The notes below the pieces were generated by a model. It was given only the letters and a program-made list of their open reading frames with translations. It was not told the DNA's origin and did no database searches. From assembly GCA_018223185.1 (NCBI GenBank), contig JAAEYW010000025.1, positions 1-64,000 on the forward strand: 64,000 nucleotides of DNA, in the 5' to 3' direction. The stretch is from Oceanospirillales bacterium. Lineage in GTDB: Bacteria; Pseudomonadota; Gammaproteobacteria; Pseudomonadales; Balneatricaceae. This document shows, in pieces, positions 53,224 through 62,533 of this stretch (position 1 is its first letter; the number at the start of each line of letters is the position of its first letter). The translations under genes and the position numbers were made by a program.

Positions 53224-55302
53224 ATGTCGATCTTTAAACGCCTCCCGCTGCGGCGCAAGCTGATGTCACTGCTACTCCTGATCAGCAGCACTGTACTGGC
53301 ACTCGCCACCGCCGGCTTTGCCCTGCATGACTGGCATGATTCCAGGCAACAGGCAACCGAGAATCTGCGCTCCCAGGCTGACATAATCAGCACAAATTCC
53401 ATTGCAGCACTCACTTTTGGCGATGCTGAGTCAGCCAGAATAACTCTGGCATCACTGGATAATGTCCAGGATATAGTACTGGCGGCACTCTACGATGCTG
53501 ACGGGCAGCTATTTGCACAATACTCCCCCTATAATTATCCGATACCTGACCTGCCCGAGAGCAGCGAAGGACAGCTTGACAACGCTCTCTATGTGATACG
53601 TCCGGTCACAATGGATCGTGAGGTACTAGGTTACACCTTGCTACTCTCCGATCTCAGCAGCCTGACAACCCGACAGATCGATCAGATGGGTATCGCATTT
53701 GTGGTCTTTCTGCTGTCACTGATCGTTGCGATGCTGTTATCCAGTGTTGCCCAGCAAATAGTTACCCGGCCAATTACTGAACTGGCTATGACCGTCCGCA
53801 AAATTACCCGTACACGAAACTACCAACTCAGGGTTCGCAGCCGCTCTGAAGATGAAATTGGCATTCTGGCAACTGATTTCAACCAGATGATTGAACAGAT
53901 TCAGGCCCGCGACACTGAACTGGACCAAGCCCGACAACTACTGGAAGAGAAAGTTAAAGACCGTACCGCAGAGCTACTGTTACTGACCCGGCAACTGGAA
54001 CATCAGGCGTTTCATGACAGCCTGACCGGGCTGCCCAACCGGGCCTCTTTCGATAATAGCCTGAATACAGCGATCAGTTATGCCCAGAGACGTAACGAAC
54101 AGCTGGCGGTCATGTTTCTTGATCTCGACCGCTTTAAAGATATCAATGACACCCTGGGTCATGATATGGGCGATCAGCTTCTGATAGAGCTGTCATCCCG
54201 CCTGCAACACTGCCTGAGAAGCAGCGACATACTGGCCCGGCTGGGCGGCGACGAGTTTGCTATTCTGGTGATCAATTCTTCACAGAACAGAGCCTCAGAT
54301 ATCGCCACAAAACTGATCAGAACGATCCAGAACCCGGTTGTGATTGATGACTTTAACCTGCAGGTTACGACCAGCATCGGCATTAGCATCTACCCGGCGG
54401 ACGGCATTGACGCGACAACAATTGTGAAACATGCCGATACCGCGATGTATAGCTCAAAAGCGGCTGGCAGAGACCAGTTCAGTTTTTTCGCTAAACAAAT
54501 GAACATTCGCTCTGAACGCCGCATTCATCTGGCACAGAAACTCAGACAGGCGATCGAAGAACAACGCTTCGAAGTCTATTATCAGCCCAAATGGTGTATC
54601 CGGCGCGCTAAAATTGTTGGTATGGAAGCTCTGATTCGCTGGTTCGATGCTCACGAGGGAGCAATACCGCCCGATGAATTCATCCCCCTCGCTGAGGATC
54701 AGGGGCTGATTGGTCTCGTAGACCAGTGGGTTATTAAAAAAGCCTGCCAGGATATTCTGCAAGTACGTCAGCAGTTCGGTGAGCAAATCCAGCTGTCTGT
54801 GAACTTCTCCCCGGCACATTTTATTCGCCGGGATCTCTATAAACGGATCGCTGAAATTCTCACAGAAACCGGTTTTCCGGGAAGCGCTCTGGAGCTGGAA
54901 ATAACCGAAACCTTTATGGCAACGGAGAATGAATCACTGCTTGAGCAGCTGAACCAGATTCGCAGCCTGGGTGTGGAGATATCCATTGATGACTTTGGTA
55001 TCGCCTACTCCTCTCTGAGCCGCCTGAAACGACTGCCACTGAATACCCTTAAAATTGACCGTTCCTTTATTCGCGATATTGGCAGCGATCATGACGATGA
55101 GGTGATCGTCAAAACCATTATCGATATGGCCCACAACCTTAATCTGAAGGTCGTTGCAGAAGGTGTCGAAACAGAGGAGCAACTGGCTTTTGTACGGCGA
55201 TACAACTGTGATCAGGTACAGGGATTCCTGTTCAGTCCTCCTTTGCCACTGACAAAACTTATCCAGTTGATGGAACAGCAGGACGCCACAGAGGCAATAT
55301 AA
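53224..55302 (+). CDS. CHASE8-HAMP-GGDEF-EAL c-di-GMP protein (YfiN-like sensor)
   Basis: A 692-residue inner-membrane protein. The first helix (LMSLLLLISSTVLALATAGF) and second (IAFVVFLLSLIVAMLLSSVA, about 160-180) flank a CHASE8 periplasmic sensor. HAMP (about 182-232) and a short coiled coil lead to a GGDEF domain with intact RLGGDEF and an EAL domain with GMEALIRWF and DDFGIAYSSLSRL (one change, T to I, in DDFGTG). YfiN itself has no EAL domain, so this is an extended form that might both make and destroy c-di-GMP. AGGAGGT fixes the start. It ends the TonB-YfiR operon and is presumably held in check by the YfiR protein. Confidence 0.9.
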   Translation: MSIFKRLPLRRKLMSLLLLISSTVLALATAGFALHDWHDSRQQATENLRSQADIISTNSIAALTFGDAESARITLASLDNVQDIVLAALYDADGQLFAQYSPYNYPIPDLPESSEGQLDNALYVIRPVTMDREVLGYTLLLSDLSSLTTRQIDQMGIAFVVFLLSLIVAMLLSSVAQQIVTRPITELAMTVRKITRTRNYQLRVRSRSEDEIGILATDFNQMIEQIQARDTELDQARQLLEEKVKDRTAELLLLTRQLEHQAFHDSLTGLPNRASFDNSLNTAISYAQRRNEQLAVMFLDLDRFKDINDTLGHDMGDQLLIELSSRLQHCLRSSDILARLGGDEFAILVINSSQNRASDIATKLIRTIQNPVVIDDFNLQVTTSIGISIYPADGIDATTIVKHADTAMYSSKAAGRDQFSFFAKQMNIRSERRIHLAQKLRQAIEEQRFEVYYQPKWCIRRAKIVGMEALIRWFDAHEGAIPPDEFIPLAEDQGLIGLVDQWVIKKACQDILQVRQQFGEQIQLSVNFSPAHFIRRDLYKRIAEILTETGFPGSALELEITETFMATENESLLEQLNQIRSLGVEISIDDFGIAYSSLSRLKRLPLNTLKIDRSFIRDIGSDHDDEVIVKTIIDMAHNLNLKVVAEGVETEEQLAFVRRYNCDQVQGFLFSPPLPLTKLIQLMEQQDATEAI

Positions 55303-55763
55303 ACACCCGCCTCTGCGCCTTCATCTCCGCCAAACCACCCCGCCTGTCAAAAATGACAAAACCAACGACAGGTAATGATGTGTCTGCTGACCCGTGTCAC
55401 GCTGGTGCCGTTTGTGAGGACCGATATGCTCCGCAGCCTGCACCTGCGGGGCGTCACTTGCAGCATACTGACACTGGAAATTATGCCTTGGATTGCAATG
55501 TTTTTCGTGCCGATCAGCGTGCTCTACACCAGCGGGTGTTACGTCAGGGTGTGACGCCGGATTAAGCCGACTTAATTGAGCGGAACAATATCTCTAACTA
55601 TTAACCGCTTTAACGACCAAGGAGAATAGCCTGTGGCATTTCGCCCGGACACCCGGAGCTCTTCTGACCTGCAGCTTTGGCTACAGCAATGCCATGCGGC
55701 TGGAAAGCCAGATGGAAGACTCTGAATAAAAACACGACAGAGCAGGCAAGCCGGAGCCGTGAA
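55303..55763. other. Gene-free stretch with small decayed-looking frames
   Basis: No convincing gene. A 59-codon frame at 55375-55554 encodes a hydrophobic segment (ILTLEIMPWIAMFFVPISVL), and a GTG at 55633 with AAGGAG ahead of it starts a 30-codon frame ending at 55725. Both look like fragments of membrane or secreted protein genes. Otherwise I see only direct and inverted GC-rich scraps. This may be the scar of a deleted gene. Confidence 0.35.
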
Positions 55764-57080
55764 TTACGGTTCCAGCTTGCGGTACAGGGTACGCAGACTG
55801 CAACCGGCAATCTCAGCAACCCGCCCCTTATCCGCGAAGGTTTGCATCAGCACCTGAAGATAACGCTGTTCAATCTCATCGAGACTCAGCTCCTGTTCCG
55901 CCATCTGTACCAGCCCATCCTTTTTTTGACCAGGCGACTCAGACAGCGGAATCAGATTCAGGCTTCGCTTAATGACATCCGCACCGATCAGGTCATCATG
56001 TCGCAAGACAGCGGCCCGCTCGAGTATGTTCTTCAGTTCCCGGATATTGCCCTTAAACGGTTGCTCAGCCAGCAACTGCAACGCGTCATCGGTCAGTTTC
56101 AGCGACACTTTATCCTCAATGCGCAGCAGCATACTCTCCACCAGCAATGGCAGGTCCTGACGGCGCTCCGCCAGCGATGGCAGGCGGATGGGAAAGGTAC
56201 TGATACGATGATAAAGATCATCCCTGAACTCCCCCCGCTCAACCATCGCCGGCAGATCTTTATGGGTAGCACAGATAAGCCGGAAGTCAGCAGCAATCGC
56301 CTTACTATCCCCTACCGGACGAAACGTTTTTGTTTCAATCAGTCGCAACAACTTAACCTGCAGATGCAGAGGCACATCACCCACCTCATCGAGAAACAGG
56401 GTACCGCCGTGGGCCGACTGAACCAGACCGGTACGGGAACTGATCGCACCGGTAAAAGCTCCTTTCGTATGACCAAAAAGTTCACTCTCAAACAGAGAGT
56501 CCGTCAGACCGGAGCATTCGACGGTGACGAAGGGCTTACTGGCCCGCGGGCTGGTCGCATGCAGTGCCTGGGCGGCCAGCTCTTTACCCGCCCCGGAAGG
56601 CCCCATCAACAATACGTTGATATCGGTTTTGCCCACCCGCTGAATCAGATCAACCAGCTCATTGAAGGCCCGGCTGCGACCGATCATCTTATTGGCAATC
56701 GGTTCTGCACTGACTTCCCGGATCGGATTCATCACTTCGATAAAGTAGGCGCGCTCCTCATCGTCACTGATCGGAATTGTATCAATACCCACATGTTCTT
56801 TACCCTGTGGAGTGTTGTGAATATGCAGTACGCTGGCCCGGTGACCGCTGTCGCGGGCTTCCTGCATGGGACAGGTTTCCCCTTCGAGGTCGCAGGGTTG
56901 CTGATAGCCATGGGAGAGGAAAAAACATTTCGCCGAGCTGCGGCCATTCAGCCCCCCAAAACGGAAATCATAACTGCTGTTGGTGGCAACAACGTTATAT
57001 TCAGCATCAATCAGTACAGCGGGATTATTATAACTATCCAGAACATTGCGCATCGTTCTCAACCAGCTTATTTTGGTCAT
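55764..57080 (-). CDS. Sigma-54-dependent PAS-AAA-Fis transcriptional activator
   Basis: A 438-residue enhancer-binding protein. An N-terminal PAS domain (residues 1-130) contains a cysteine-rich loop ([14 protein letters not shown], then ETCPM). The AAA+ domain has the Walker [16 protein letters not shown], the sigma-54 contact GAFTGA and the Walker [12 protein letters not shown]. The C-terminal Fis-type helix-turn-helix is [20 protein letters not shown]. The GAFTGA loop shows it works with sigma-54 RNA polymerase. The cysteines may bind a metal or cluster, giving redox sensing. Its target genes are not evident; no clear sigma-54 promoter was found nearby. Confidence 0.9.
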   Translation of the reverse strand: MTKISWLRTMRNVLDSYNNPAVLIDAEYNVVATNSSYDFRFGGLNGRSSAKCFFLSHGYQQPCDLEGETCPMQEARDSGHRASVLHIHNTPQGKEHVGIDTIPISDDEERAYFIEVMNPIREVSAEPIANKMIGRSRAFNELVDLIQRVGKTDINVLLMGPSGAGKELAAQALHATSPRASKPFVTVECSGLTDSLFESELFGHTKGAFTGAISSRTGLVQSAHGGTLFLDEVGDVPLHLQVKLLRLIETKTFRPVGDSKAIAADFRLICATHKDLPAMVERGEFRDDLYHRISTFPIRLPSLAERRQDLPLLVESMLLRIEDKVSLKLTDDALQLLAEQPFKGNIRELKNILERAAVLRHDDLIGADVIKRSLNLIPLSESPGQKKDGLVQMAEQELSLDEIEQRYLQVLMQTFADKGRVAEIAGCSLRTLYRKLEP

Positions 57081-57539
57081 GACTCAGACTCTATTCCGTC
57101 AGTTATGGCTCGATTGTGCCAATAATGACAAGCACCCTGACACATTTCCAGTGCATTACAGACAGAGGCCGTCAATGATGAGCCAGATCAATATTTTAAC
57201 ACTGCAATACTCCAGCAACGACGCCGTCAGACTGCATTCAAACTGTCCTGCTTCAGGCTCTGGCACACCGACGGGGATATGAGTGGTTATATCACCCGAT
57301 CAGTACTCATAAGCTCTACCTCACCTTTTCTGATGCAGCACTCTGCCGGGCCTTAACAATTGCTTCGCGGGTAAACAGGTGTTGCCGCCACACTCTTCTG
57401 GCTGAGCTCCCGGCTGGCCAAATAAAAAACTAAGACGAACTCATGGTAAAGATAGCCAGCACAGGTCAGCTAATCCGGATTGGCGGGAATCAAAAGAGAC
57501 ATGAGGAACGCGAAACGGGCCGCCATTTTCTACAGACAC
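57081..57539. other. Gene-free stretch between sigma-54 activator and fusA
   Basis: About 460 bases with no recognised gene, repeat or regulatory motif. Short frames exist but lack family signatures and good ribosome-binding sites. It presumably contains the activator's promoter near 57100. Confidence 0.4.
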
Positions 57540-57567
57540 AAAAAAGCCCGCGAAAGCGGGCTTTTTT
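57540..57567 (-). terminator. Terminator of the EF-G gene
   Basis: GCCCGC and GCGGGC pair around GAAA (57546-57561), flanked by six A and six T. It sits 20 bases after the fusA-type stop and would work on either strand. Confidence 0.9.
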
Positions 57568-57587
57568 ATTCAGCAGTCAGGCAACAA

Positions 57588-59672
57588 TTACTTGTTGGCT
57601 TTACGCTCTTTCTCTTCAGCGATAACTTTCTCAGATACTGTTGCAGGACATGCAGCGTAGTGAGAGAACTCCATAGAGAACTGACCACGACCAGAAGTCA
57701 TAGTACGCAGGTGTCCGATGTAACCGAACATCTCAGACAGAGGCACGTCAGCTTTAACACGAACACCTGAACCAGCAGCTTCCTGACCAGAGATCATGCC
57801 ACGACGACGGTTAAGGTCACCGATAACATCACCAACGTGATCTTCTGGAGTGAACACGTCAACCTTCATGATCGGCTCCAGCAGTTGTGGACCCGCTTTA
57901 GGCATGGACTGACGGAAAGCACCTTTTGCAGCGATTTCAAACGCAATCGCAGAGGAGTCAACCGCGTGGTAACCACCATCGTACAGTTCAATCTCAACGT
58001 CCAGCACAGGGAAGCCAGCCAGCGGACCAGTATCCATCATGCTCTTGAAGCCCTTCTCGATAGCCGGGAAGAATTCCTTCGGTACGTTACCACCCACTAC
58101 GGTTGAAGCGAACGTGAAACCTGTGTTCTGCTCACCCGGCTTGATGCGGTAGTCGATCTTACCGTACTGACCTGAACCACCAGACTGCTTCTTGTGAGTG
58201 TAGCTGTCTTCAATCGCCTGAGTGATTGTCTCACGGTAAGCAACCTGTGGCTGACCTACGATCAGTTCAACACCGTAAGTACGCTTCAGAATGTCAACTT
58301 TGATATCCAGGTGCAGCTCGCCCATTCCTTTCAGAATGGTTTCGCCAGAGTCTTCATCGGTTTCAACAATGAAGGTAGGGTCTTCTGCAACCATCTTACC
58401 AATAGCGATACCCATCTTCTCAGCACCACCTTTATCTTTAGGTGTTACTGCAATGGAGATTACCGGCTCAGGGAATACCATCGCTTCAAGCGTACATTCG
58501 TGCTTAGGATCACACAGGGTGTGACCAGTCTGTACGTTTTTCATACCCACGATTGCCAGGATGTCACCGGCTTGAGCTGAATCAAGTTCTTTACGCGCAT
58601 CGGCTTCCATCTCACACATACGGCCGATACGTTCAGTTTTACCTGTGAACGAGTTCAGGATGGTGTCACCTTTCTTCAGCTTACCAGAGTAAATACGAAT
58701 AAAGGTCAGTGCACCGAAACGGTCATCCATGATTTTGAATGCCAGTGCGCGGAAAGGCTCATCAACAGAAACAGTCGCAACCTGGCCAGTTGGCTCACCG
58801 AACTCATCGGTCAGATCCTGTGGAATAACGTCTGTTGGGCTCGGCAGGTAATCTACAACCGCATCCAGAACCAGCTGAATACCTTTGTTTTTGAATGCAG
58901 AACCACAGTAAGTCGGGAAGAATGCCAGATCGCGGGTACCCTTACGGATACAACGCTTGATGTCTTCCATAGAAGGCTCTTCACCATCCATGTAAGCCAT
59001 CATGACATCATCATCCTGCTCTACCGCCAGTTCGATCAACTGCTCACGGTACATCTCAACATCTTCTACCATATCGGCAGGGATGTCCTGGATGCTGTAG
59101 TTTTCTGGCAGACCAGAGTCATCCCAAACGTAAGCTTTACGAGTTAACAGGTCAACAACACCTACGAACTCTTCTTCACGCCCGATAGGAAGAACCATGA
59201 CCAGAGGCTTCGCAGCCAGTACATTTTCAACCTGATCGACAACTTTAAGGAAGTCAGCGCCAATACGGTCCAGCTTGTTAACGAAGATGATACGGGAAAC
59301 GCCCGACTCATCTGCATAACGCCAGTTAGTTTCTGATTGCGGCTCAACACCACCAGAACCACAGAATACGCCGATGCCGCCATCCAGAACTTTCAGGGAA
59401 CGATATACTTCAACCGTGAAGTCAACGTGTCCCGGAGTATCGATGATGTTCATGCGGTGATCTTTCCAGAAAGTGGTGATCGCCGCTGACTGGATAGTAA
59501 TACCCCGCTCAGCTTCCTGCTCCATGAAGTCAGTAGTGGACTCACCATCGTGAACCTCACCGGTCTTATGGATTTTACCTGTCAGCTTCAGGATACGTTC
59601 GGTGGTAGTAGTTTTACCCGCGTCTACGTGGGCGAAAATACCGATGTTACGGTAGTGTGATAAGTCAGACAT
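57588..59672 (-). CDS. fusA: Elongation factor G, second-paralogue type
   Basis: A 694-residue translational GTPase. The P-loop is [12 protein letters not shown], followed by the switch regions ([27 protein letters not shown]) and NKLD; domains II-V are complete, ending [22 protein letters not shown] moves tRNAs and mRNA through the ribosome and helps recycle it. The [15 protein letters not shown] wording and the lack of rpsL, rpsG and tuf neighbours mark it as the solitary EF-G paralogue found in some gammaproteobacteria, not the str-operon copy. Codons look strongly biased, as in highly expressed genes. It has its own promoter and terminator. Confidence 0.92.
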   Translation of the reverse strand: MSDLSHYRNIGIFAHVDAGKTTTTERILKLTGKIHKTGEVHDGESTTDFMEQEAERGITIQSAAITTFWKDHRMNIIDTPGHVDFTVEVYRSLKVLDGGIGVFCGSGGVEPQSETNWRYADESGVSRIIFVNKLDRIGADFLKVVDQVENVLAAKPLVMVLPIGREEEFVGVVDLLTRKAYVWDDSGLPENYSIQDIPADMVEDVEMYREQLIELAVEQDDDVMMAYMDGEEPSMEDIKRCIRKGTRDLAFFPTYCGSAFKNKGIQLVLDAVVDYLPSPTDVIPQDLTDEFGEPTGQVATVSVDEPFRALAFKIMDDRFGALTFIRIYSGKLKKGDTILNSFTGKTERIGRMCEMEADARKELDSAQAGDILAIVGMKNVQTGHTLCDPKHECTLEAMVFPEPVISIAVTPKDKGGAEKMGIAIGKMVAEDPTFIVETDEDSGETILKGMGELHLDIKVDILKRTYGVELIVGQPQVAYRETITQAIEDSYTHKKQSGGSGQYGKIDYRIKPGEQNTGFTFASTVVGGNVPKEFFPAIEKGFKSMMDTGPLAGFPVLDVEIELYDGGYHAVDSSAIAFEIAAKGAFRQSMPKAGPQLLEPIMKVDVFTPEDHVGDVIGDLNRRRGMISGQEAAGSGVRVKADVPLSEMFGYIGHLRTMTSGRGQFSMEFSHYAACPATVSEKVIAEEKERKANK

Positions 59673-59709
59673 TTCTTCACTCGAATGTTAGGGGCGTAAA
59701 ATGCGCGGC

Positions 59710-59715
59710 ATTATA
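59710..59715 (-). promoter_or_regulatory. Likely -10 of the EF-G promoter
   Basis: On the minus strand TATAAT is followed by GCCGCGC, a GC-rich discriminator like those of growth-rate-controlled genes. It stands about 38 bases before the start codon. The matching -35 is weak. Confidence 0.5.
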
Positions 59716-59827
59716 CCGCATTCATTGGCATTTGTAGATATTTTAAGCAAAGAAAAATCCTTGCTCTGATATCCCCGCTCAGGGTTCAGTTTCTGGGATC
59801 AGGATACTCTGATATCACATCAGTGTG

Positions 59828-60391
59828 TCAGATGCCGTATTCCTCAAAAATCTCTTTCAGACCCGGCTTATTCGCCAGCATCTCTTCCCGGTCCAACCCC
59901 TTGAGTTCATGGGGAAAAACCAGCCATTTCTCCGACTTATGCAGATAGTAATCCGGCACAAGATCGGTTCTGTTATTGACTGGTTTAAACCAGGGTGTAG
60001 CAATCCGGATATCGTGAGGTGCATTCAGACGCGCTTTATCTTTCAGCGTATCAATTACCGCCTTGATACTCAGCCCGGTGTCAAATACATCATCGACAAT
60101 CAACAATGAATCTGAGTGGTTTACGTTGCGGATCAGGTAATCCAGTCCATGCACCCGCACCTCTTTATCCCGGGTACCGATACCGGTATAGGATGATGTA
60201 CGGATAGCGATATGATCCGTCTGAACACCCAGATTATCCAGCAACTCCTGTACTGCGATCCCTACCGGAGTACCTCCCCGCCAGACACCAACAATAAAGT
60301 CAGGACGAAAACCGCTGTTAAACACTTCCAGGGCCAGCCTGAACGAATCTTCAAGCAGTTCCTGCGCGTTCAGATATACTTTTTCAGTCAT
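59828..60391 (-). CDS. Purine-type phosphoribosyltransferase
   Basis: A 187-residue type I phosphoribosyltransferase. It has the PRPP-binding motif LLIVDDVFDTGLSI and a GVWRGGTPVGIAVQEL segment near the N-terminus. The closest familiar relatives are bacterial hypoxanthine/xanthine (Gpt-like) phosphoribosyltransferases, which salvage purine bases to nucleotides. The ATG at 60391 has GAGGT ahead and gives the natural N-terminus (MTEKVYLNAQELLEDSFRLA); the longer frame begins at an upstream GTG or ATG without such support. It is a single gene between EF-G and the copper locus. Confidence 0.8.
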   Translation of the reverse strand: MTEKVYLNAQELLEDSFRLALEVFNSGFRPDFIVGVWRGGTPVGIAVQELLDNLGVQTDHIAIRTSSYTGIGTRDKEVRVHGLDYLIRNVNHSDSLLIVDDVFDTGLSIKAVIDTLKDKARLNAPHDIRIATPWFKPVNNRTDLVPDYYLHKSEKWLVFPHELKGLDREEMLANKPGLKEIFEEYGI

Positions 60392-60593
60392 CTCTATACC
60401 TCGCTCACCGGTCATTAATCATGCCGGCTTTTCGGCAAGGTTCGCTACTGTACGTATTCTGATCAGGTCGCGCAACTTTAGTCGCTGCTTTTATGAAAAA
60501 TGCCCTGTGGATTAAGAAAATCGTTATATGAAGGTAGCTCAGATCAGGTTTTTTGCCATGATTTCATTTACCGTTTGCCGACAAATATTAAAT

Positions 60594-60620
60594 AAAAAAG
60601 CGCCTCTCCCGAAAGGCGCT
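60594..60620 (-). terminator. Terminator of the cueR operon
   Basis: On the minus strand AGCGCCT pairs with AGGCGCT around a seven-to-eight-base loop, followed by six T (AAAAAA on + at 60594-60599). It lies 24 bases after the cytochrome stop. Confidence 0.85.
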
Positions 60621-60643
60621 GTGACATATGACTATTGCGGCAT

Positions 60644-61066
60644 TTACTTTAAACCGCCCCGGTCGAGCCAGGCCTGATAGATAGGGGCCGGCCACTGACT
60701 CTGAAAATAGCTGATAACCGCCTCAGTCTCCGCATCCGAAAGCGTATCGGCAAATCCAGGCATTGCCCCCCCCATAGGCACACCGCCAAGCTGTACCGAG
60801 CGTTTCAACCCTTTAAGCGGATGATGCCAGGCATGCGCTGTGCCATTCAGCGGAGGGGGTGGATATTTGCCATCCGCGGCGGGCTTATTCCAGTGAAGGG
60901 TCCCCTGAGCTGCCACACCATGACATTCAGCACAGTTATCAATAAACAACCGCTTACCGTTATCCACCAGTGAAGGGGTATACCAGCGGCCATCCACTTT
61001 AGATTCGGACTCACCACAGCCACTCAGAAACACAGCACCCAGCAGCATGATCAAAACAGGTTTCAT
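60644..61066 (-). CDS. Class I cytochrome c lipoprotein
   Basis: A 140-residue cytochrome c. The lipobox LSGCGES near residue 17 marks it as a lipoprotein. One haem motif, CAECH, is near residues 46-50, with likely distal Met ligands in GGVPMGGAMPGFADTLSD. It is the third gene of the operon cueR-DUF411-cytochrome, starting one base after the DUF411 stop (AAGGA ahead). It probably works in the periplasm with the DUF411 protein in copper handling or in donating electrons to a copper-dependent process. Confidence 0.88.
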   Translation of the reverse strand: MKPVLIMLLGAVFLSGCGESESKVDGRWYTPSLVDNGKRLFIDNCAECHGVAAQGTLHWNKPAADGKYPPPPLNGTAHAWHHPLKGLKRSVQLGGVPMGGAMPGFADTLSDAETEAVISYFQSQWPAPIYQAWLDRGGLK

Positions 61067-61067
61067 T

Positions 61068-61547
61068 TCAATAATCCTTATAATGACTAAAACTTCCTAT
61101 TTGCTTCTGACTATCCATCGAATAGACGGTAAAGCCGTCTTTACGGGCGCCCGCACTGTCCATGCCGGGCCCGCCGGATGGCATCCCCGGAACCGCCAGT
61201 AACTGAATATCATTATTCGTTGCCAGCAGGCGCTTGATGTCCTGAGCCGGAACATGACCCTCGATCACTTTGCCATTCACTTCGGCGGTATGACAGGAGG
61301 CCGCATTGGCCGGCACGCCCAGACGCTGTTTTTGAGGGTTCACATCGTTAACGACAATATCTTTAACGGTAAAGTTATGCTCTTTCAGGTGGCTGATCCA
61401 GCCTTTGCAGCAGCCACAGGAAGCACTGCGGTACACAGTGATCTCATATTGCTGATCGGTTTTGCCTTGCAACCACACAGCGTCGGCGGCATAGCCATTC
61501 AGTGACAAGCTAAGCAGGCACGTCACTATCAATATCAGTTTTTTCAT
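61068..61547 (-). CDS. DUF411 periplasmic metal-binding protein
   Basis: A 159-residue exported protein with a signal sequence (LILIVTCLLSLSLNGYAA) and the DUF411 core SASCGCCKGWISHL at about residues 42-55, whose cysteines resemble a copper site. A further conserved Cys lies in AASCHTAEVNGKVIEGHVP, followed by PGMPSGGPGMD. DUF411 proteins are repeatedly encoded in copper and heavy-metal loci. It lies between cueR and the cytochrome gene, with GGAG nine bases ahead. Confidence 0.85.
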   Translation of the reverse strand: MKKLILIVTCLLSLSLNGYAADAVWLQGKTDQQYEITVYRSASCGCCKGWISHLKEHNFTVKDIVVNDVNPQKQRLGVPANAASCHTAEVNGKVIEGHVPAQDIKRLLATNNDIQLLAVPGMPSGGPGMDSAGARKDGFTVYSMDSQKQIGSFSHYKDY

Positions 61548-61553
61548 CTTTAA

Positions 61554-61967
61554 TTACTCCGGACTATCGCTATCGACAATCACGCCATTTAACTGGTCAA
61601 GAATCGGACATTCAGCCCCGTCGTCACCACGACACTCGCGGGCAACGGCCTCAAGCACTGTCCGCATCTGCTGCAGCGACTCAATCTGCTGGTCAATCCG
61701 CCGTATCTGCTGCTCTGTTTTCTGTTTAACACTGGCGCTGGTGCGGGAGGGATCCTGAGACAGTTGAAACAGCTCCCGGCTTTCGTCGAGGGAAAAACCC
61801 ATATCCCGGGCCCGCTTTATAAAACGCAGGATATCCAACTGCTGCTCACTATAGATCCGGTAACCATTCGCAGAGCGCGCCGCAGGAGGAATAACCCCTT
61901 GTTGTTCGTAAAAACGGATCGTTTTACTGGTTAGTCCGGTGGCTGCTGCAGCCTGAGAAATATTCAT
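61554..61967 (-). CDS. cueR: CueR-like MerR family copper regulator
   Basis: A 137-residue MerR-type activator. The helix-turn-helix begins MNISQAAAATGLTSKTIRFY, followed by the wing VIPPAARSANGYRIY. A dimerisation helix leads to the metal loop CRGDDGAEC, with Cys112 and Cys120 at exactly the positions of the two copper ligands of E. coli CueR. It would sense Cu(I) and activate copA, whose promoter (62471-62501) has the 19-bp spacer this family untwists. The ATG at 61967 gives the CueR-standard start; a GTG lies two codons upstream. Confidence 0.93.
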   Translation of the reverse strand: MNISQAAAATGLTSKTIRFYEQQGVIPPAARSANGYRIYSEQQLDILRFIKRARDMGFSLDESRELFQLSQDPSRTSASVKQKTEQQIRRIDQQIESLQQMRTVLEAVARECRGDDGAECPILDQLNGVIVDSDSPE

Positions 61968-62040
61968 AGTCACTTTTTATGCCACTTAATTGATAACCTC
62001 ACAGGCTATCTTAAAAATCCAATGGTACGGTTTTAGTGTG

Positions 62041-62391
62041 TCAAACAAATAAGAGGACTGAACGGGGAGGGTGGTAAACCGGAGGCGGTATCGCTGAAAG
62101 ATAAGCGGGCGGAACCCAGCCAGGAAGTACCACCTGCAATGCAAAGCGCTGAAAACCTGCGGGCATAATAAATAAGACAGCGGAAAACTGCAGACAACAA
62201 TCAGACAACTCAGAATCACAGCACTCTGAACGGTTGTTATCACAGTTGTTGATATCGAAGCGGTCAACCCCCGAAAGACTGTCGTGACACTTCATCTGCG
62301 GATGCGCAGCGACAGGGCCCTCAGCAGCAGAGATCACCGGATTAATGGCTATCATACTGAGCAGCAGGATTAACAGGGTTCGATACAACAT
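62041..62391 (-). CDS. Small exported Cys-rich protein of the copper locus
   Basis: A 116-residue protein with a signal peptide (LYRTLLILLLSMIAINPVISA). A short polar segment carries cysteines (NNCDNNRSECC, SDCCLQ) and the C-terminus is proline-rich (YLSAIPPPVYHPPRS). Short exported proteins ending in such PPP...RPPR tails are common beside cueR and copper genes but lack an assigned function; metal binding is plausible. It is upstream of cueR on the same strand and divergent from copA, so the cueR operon may start here. Confidence 0.6.
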   Translation of the reverse strand: MLYRTLLILLLSMIAINPVISAAEGPVAAHPQMKCHDSLSGVDRFDINNCDNNRSECCDSELSDCCLQFSAVLFIMPAGFQRFALQVVLPGWVPPAYLSAIPPPVYHPPRSVLLFV

Positions 62392-62470
62392 CGGTACAGA
62401 CCGGATTCTCGTCTAAATTCAGTTTCGTTAATACAGATTCGCCCGTTCTGAAAGAAAATGCAACTCCCGG

Positions 62471-62501
62471 TTGACCTTACAGTGGCTGGAAGCTCTAACC
62501 T
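62471..62501 (+). promoter_or_regulatory. CueR-regulated promoter of copA
   Basis: TTGACC (62471-62476) and TAACCT (62496-62501) are separated by 19 bases, the overlong spacer diagnostic of MerR-family activation. The spacer reads TTACAGTGGCTGGAAGCTC, close to known CueR operators (CCTT...GGAAGG). The copA ATG is 33 bases downstream. Confidence 0.9.
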
Positions 62502-62533
62502 CGGGATAGCAAAAATCGTTATGTGAGAAGATC

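Noticed and set aside
55677-57125. A 482-codon open frame on the + strand
   Set aside because: It is the antisense shadow of the sigma-54 activator gene, whose minus-strand product has complete AAA+ and Fis motifs. The + product has no recognisable domain and a His/Gln-rich composition typical of an antisense frame.
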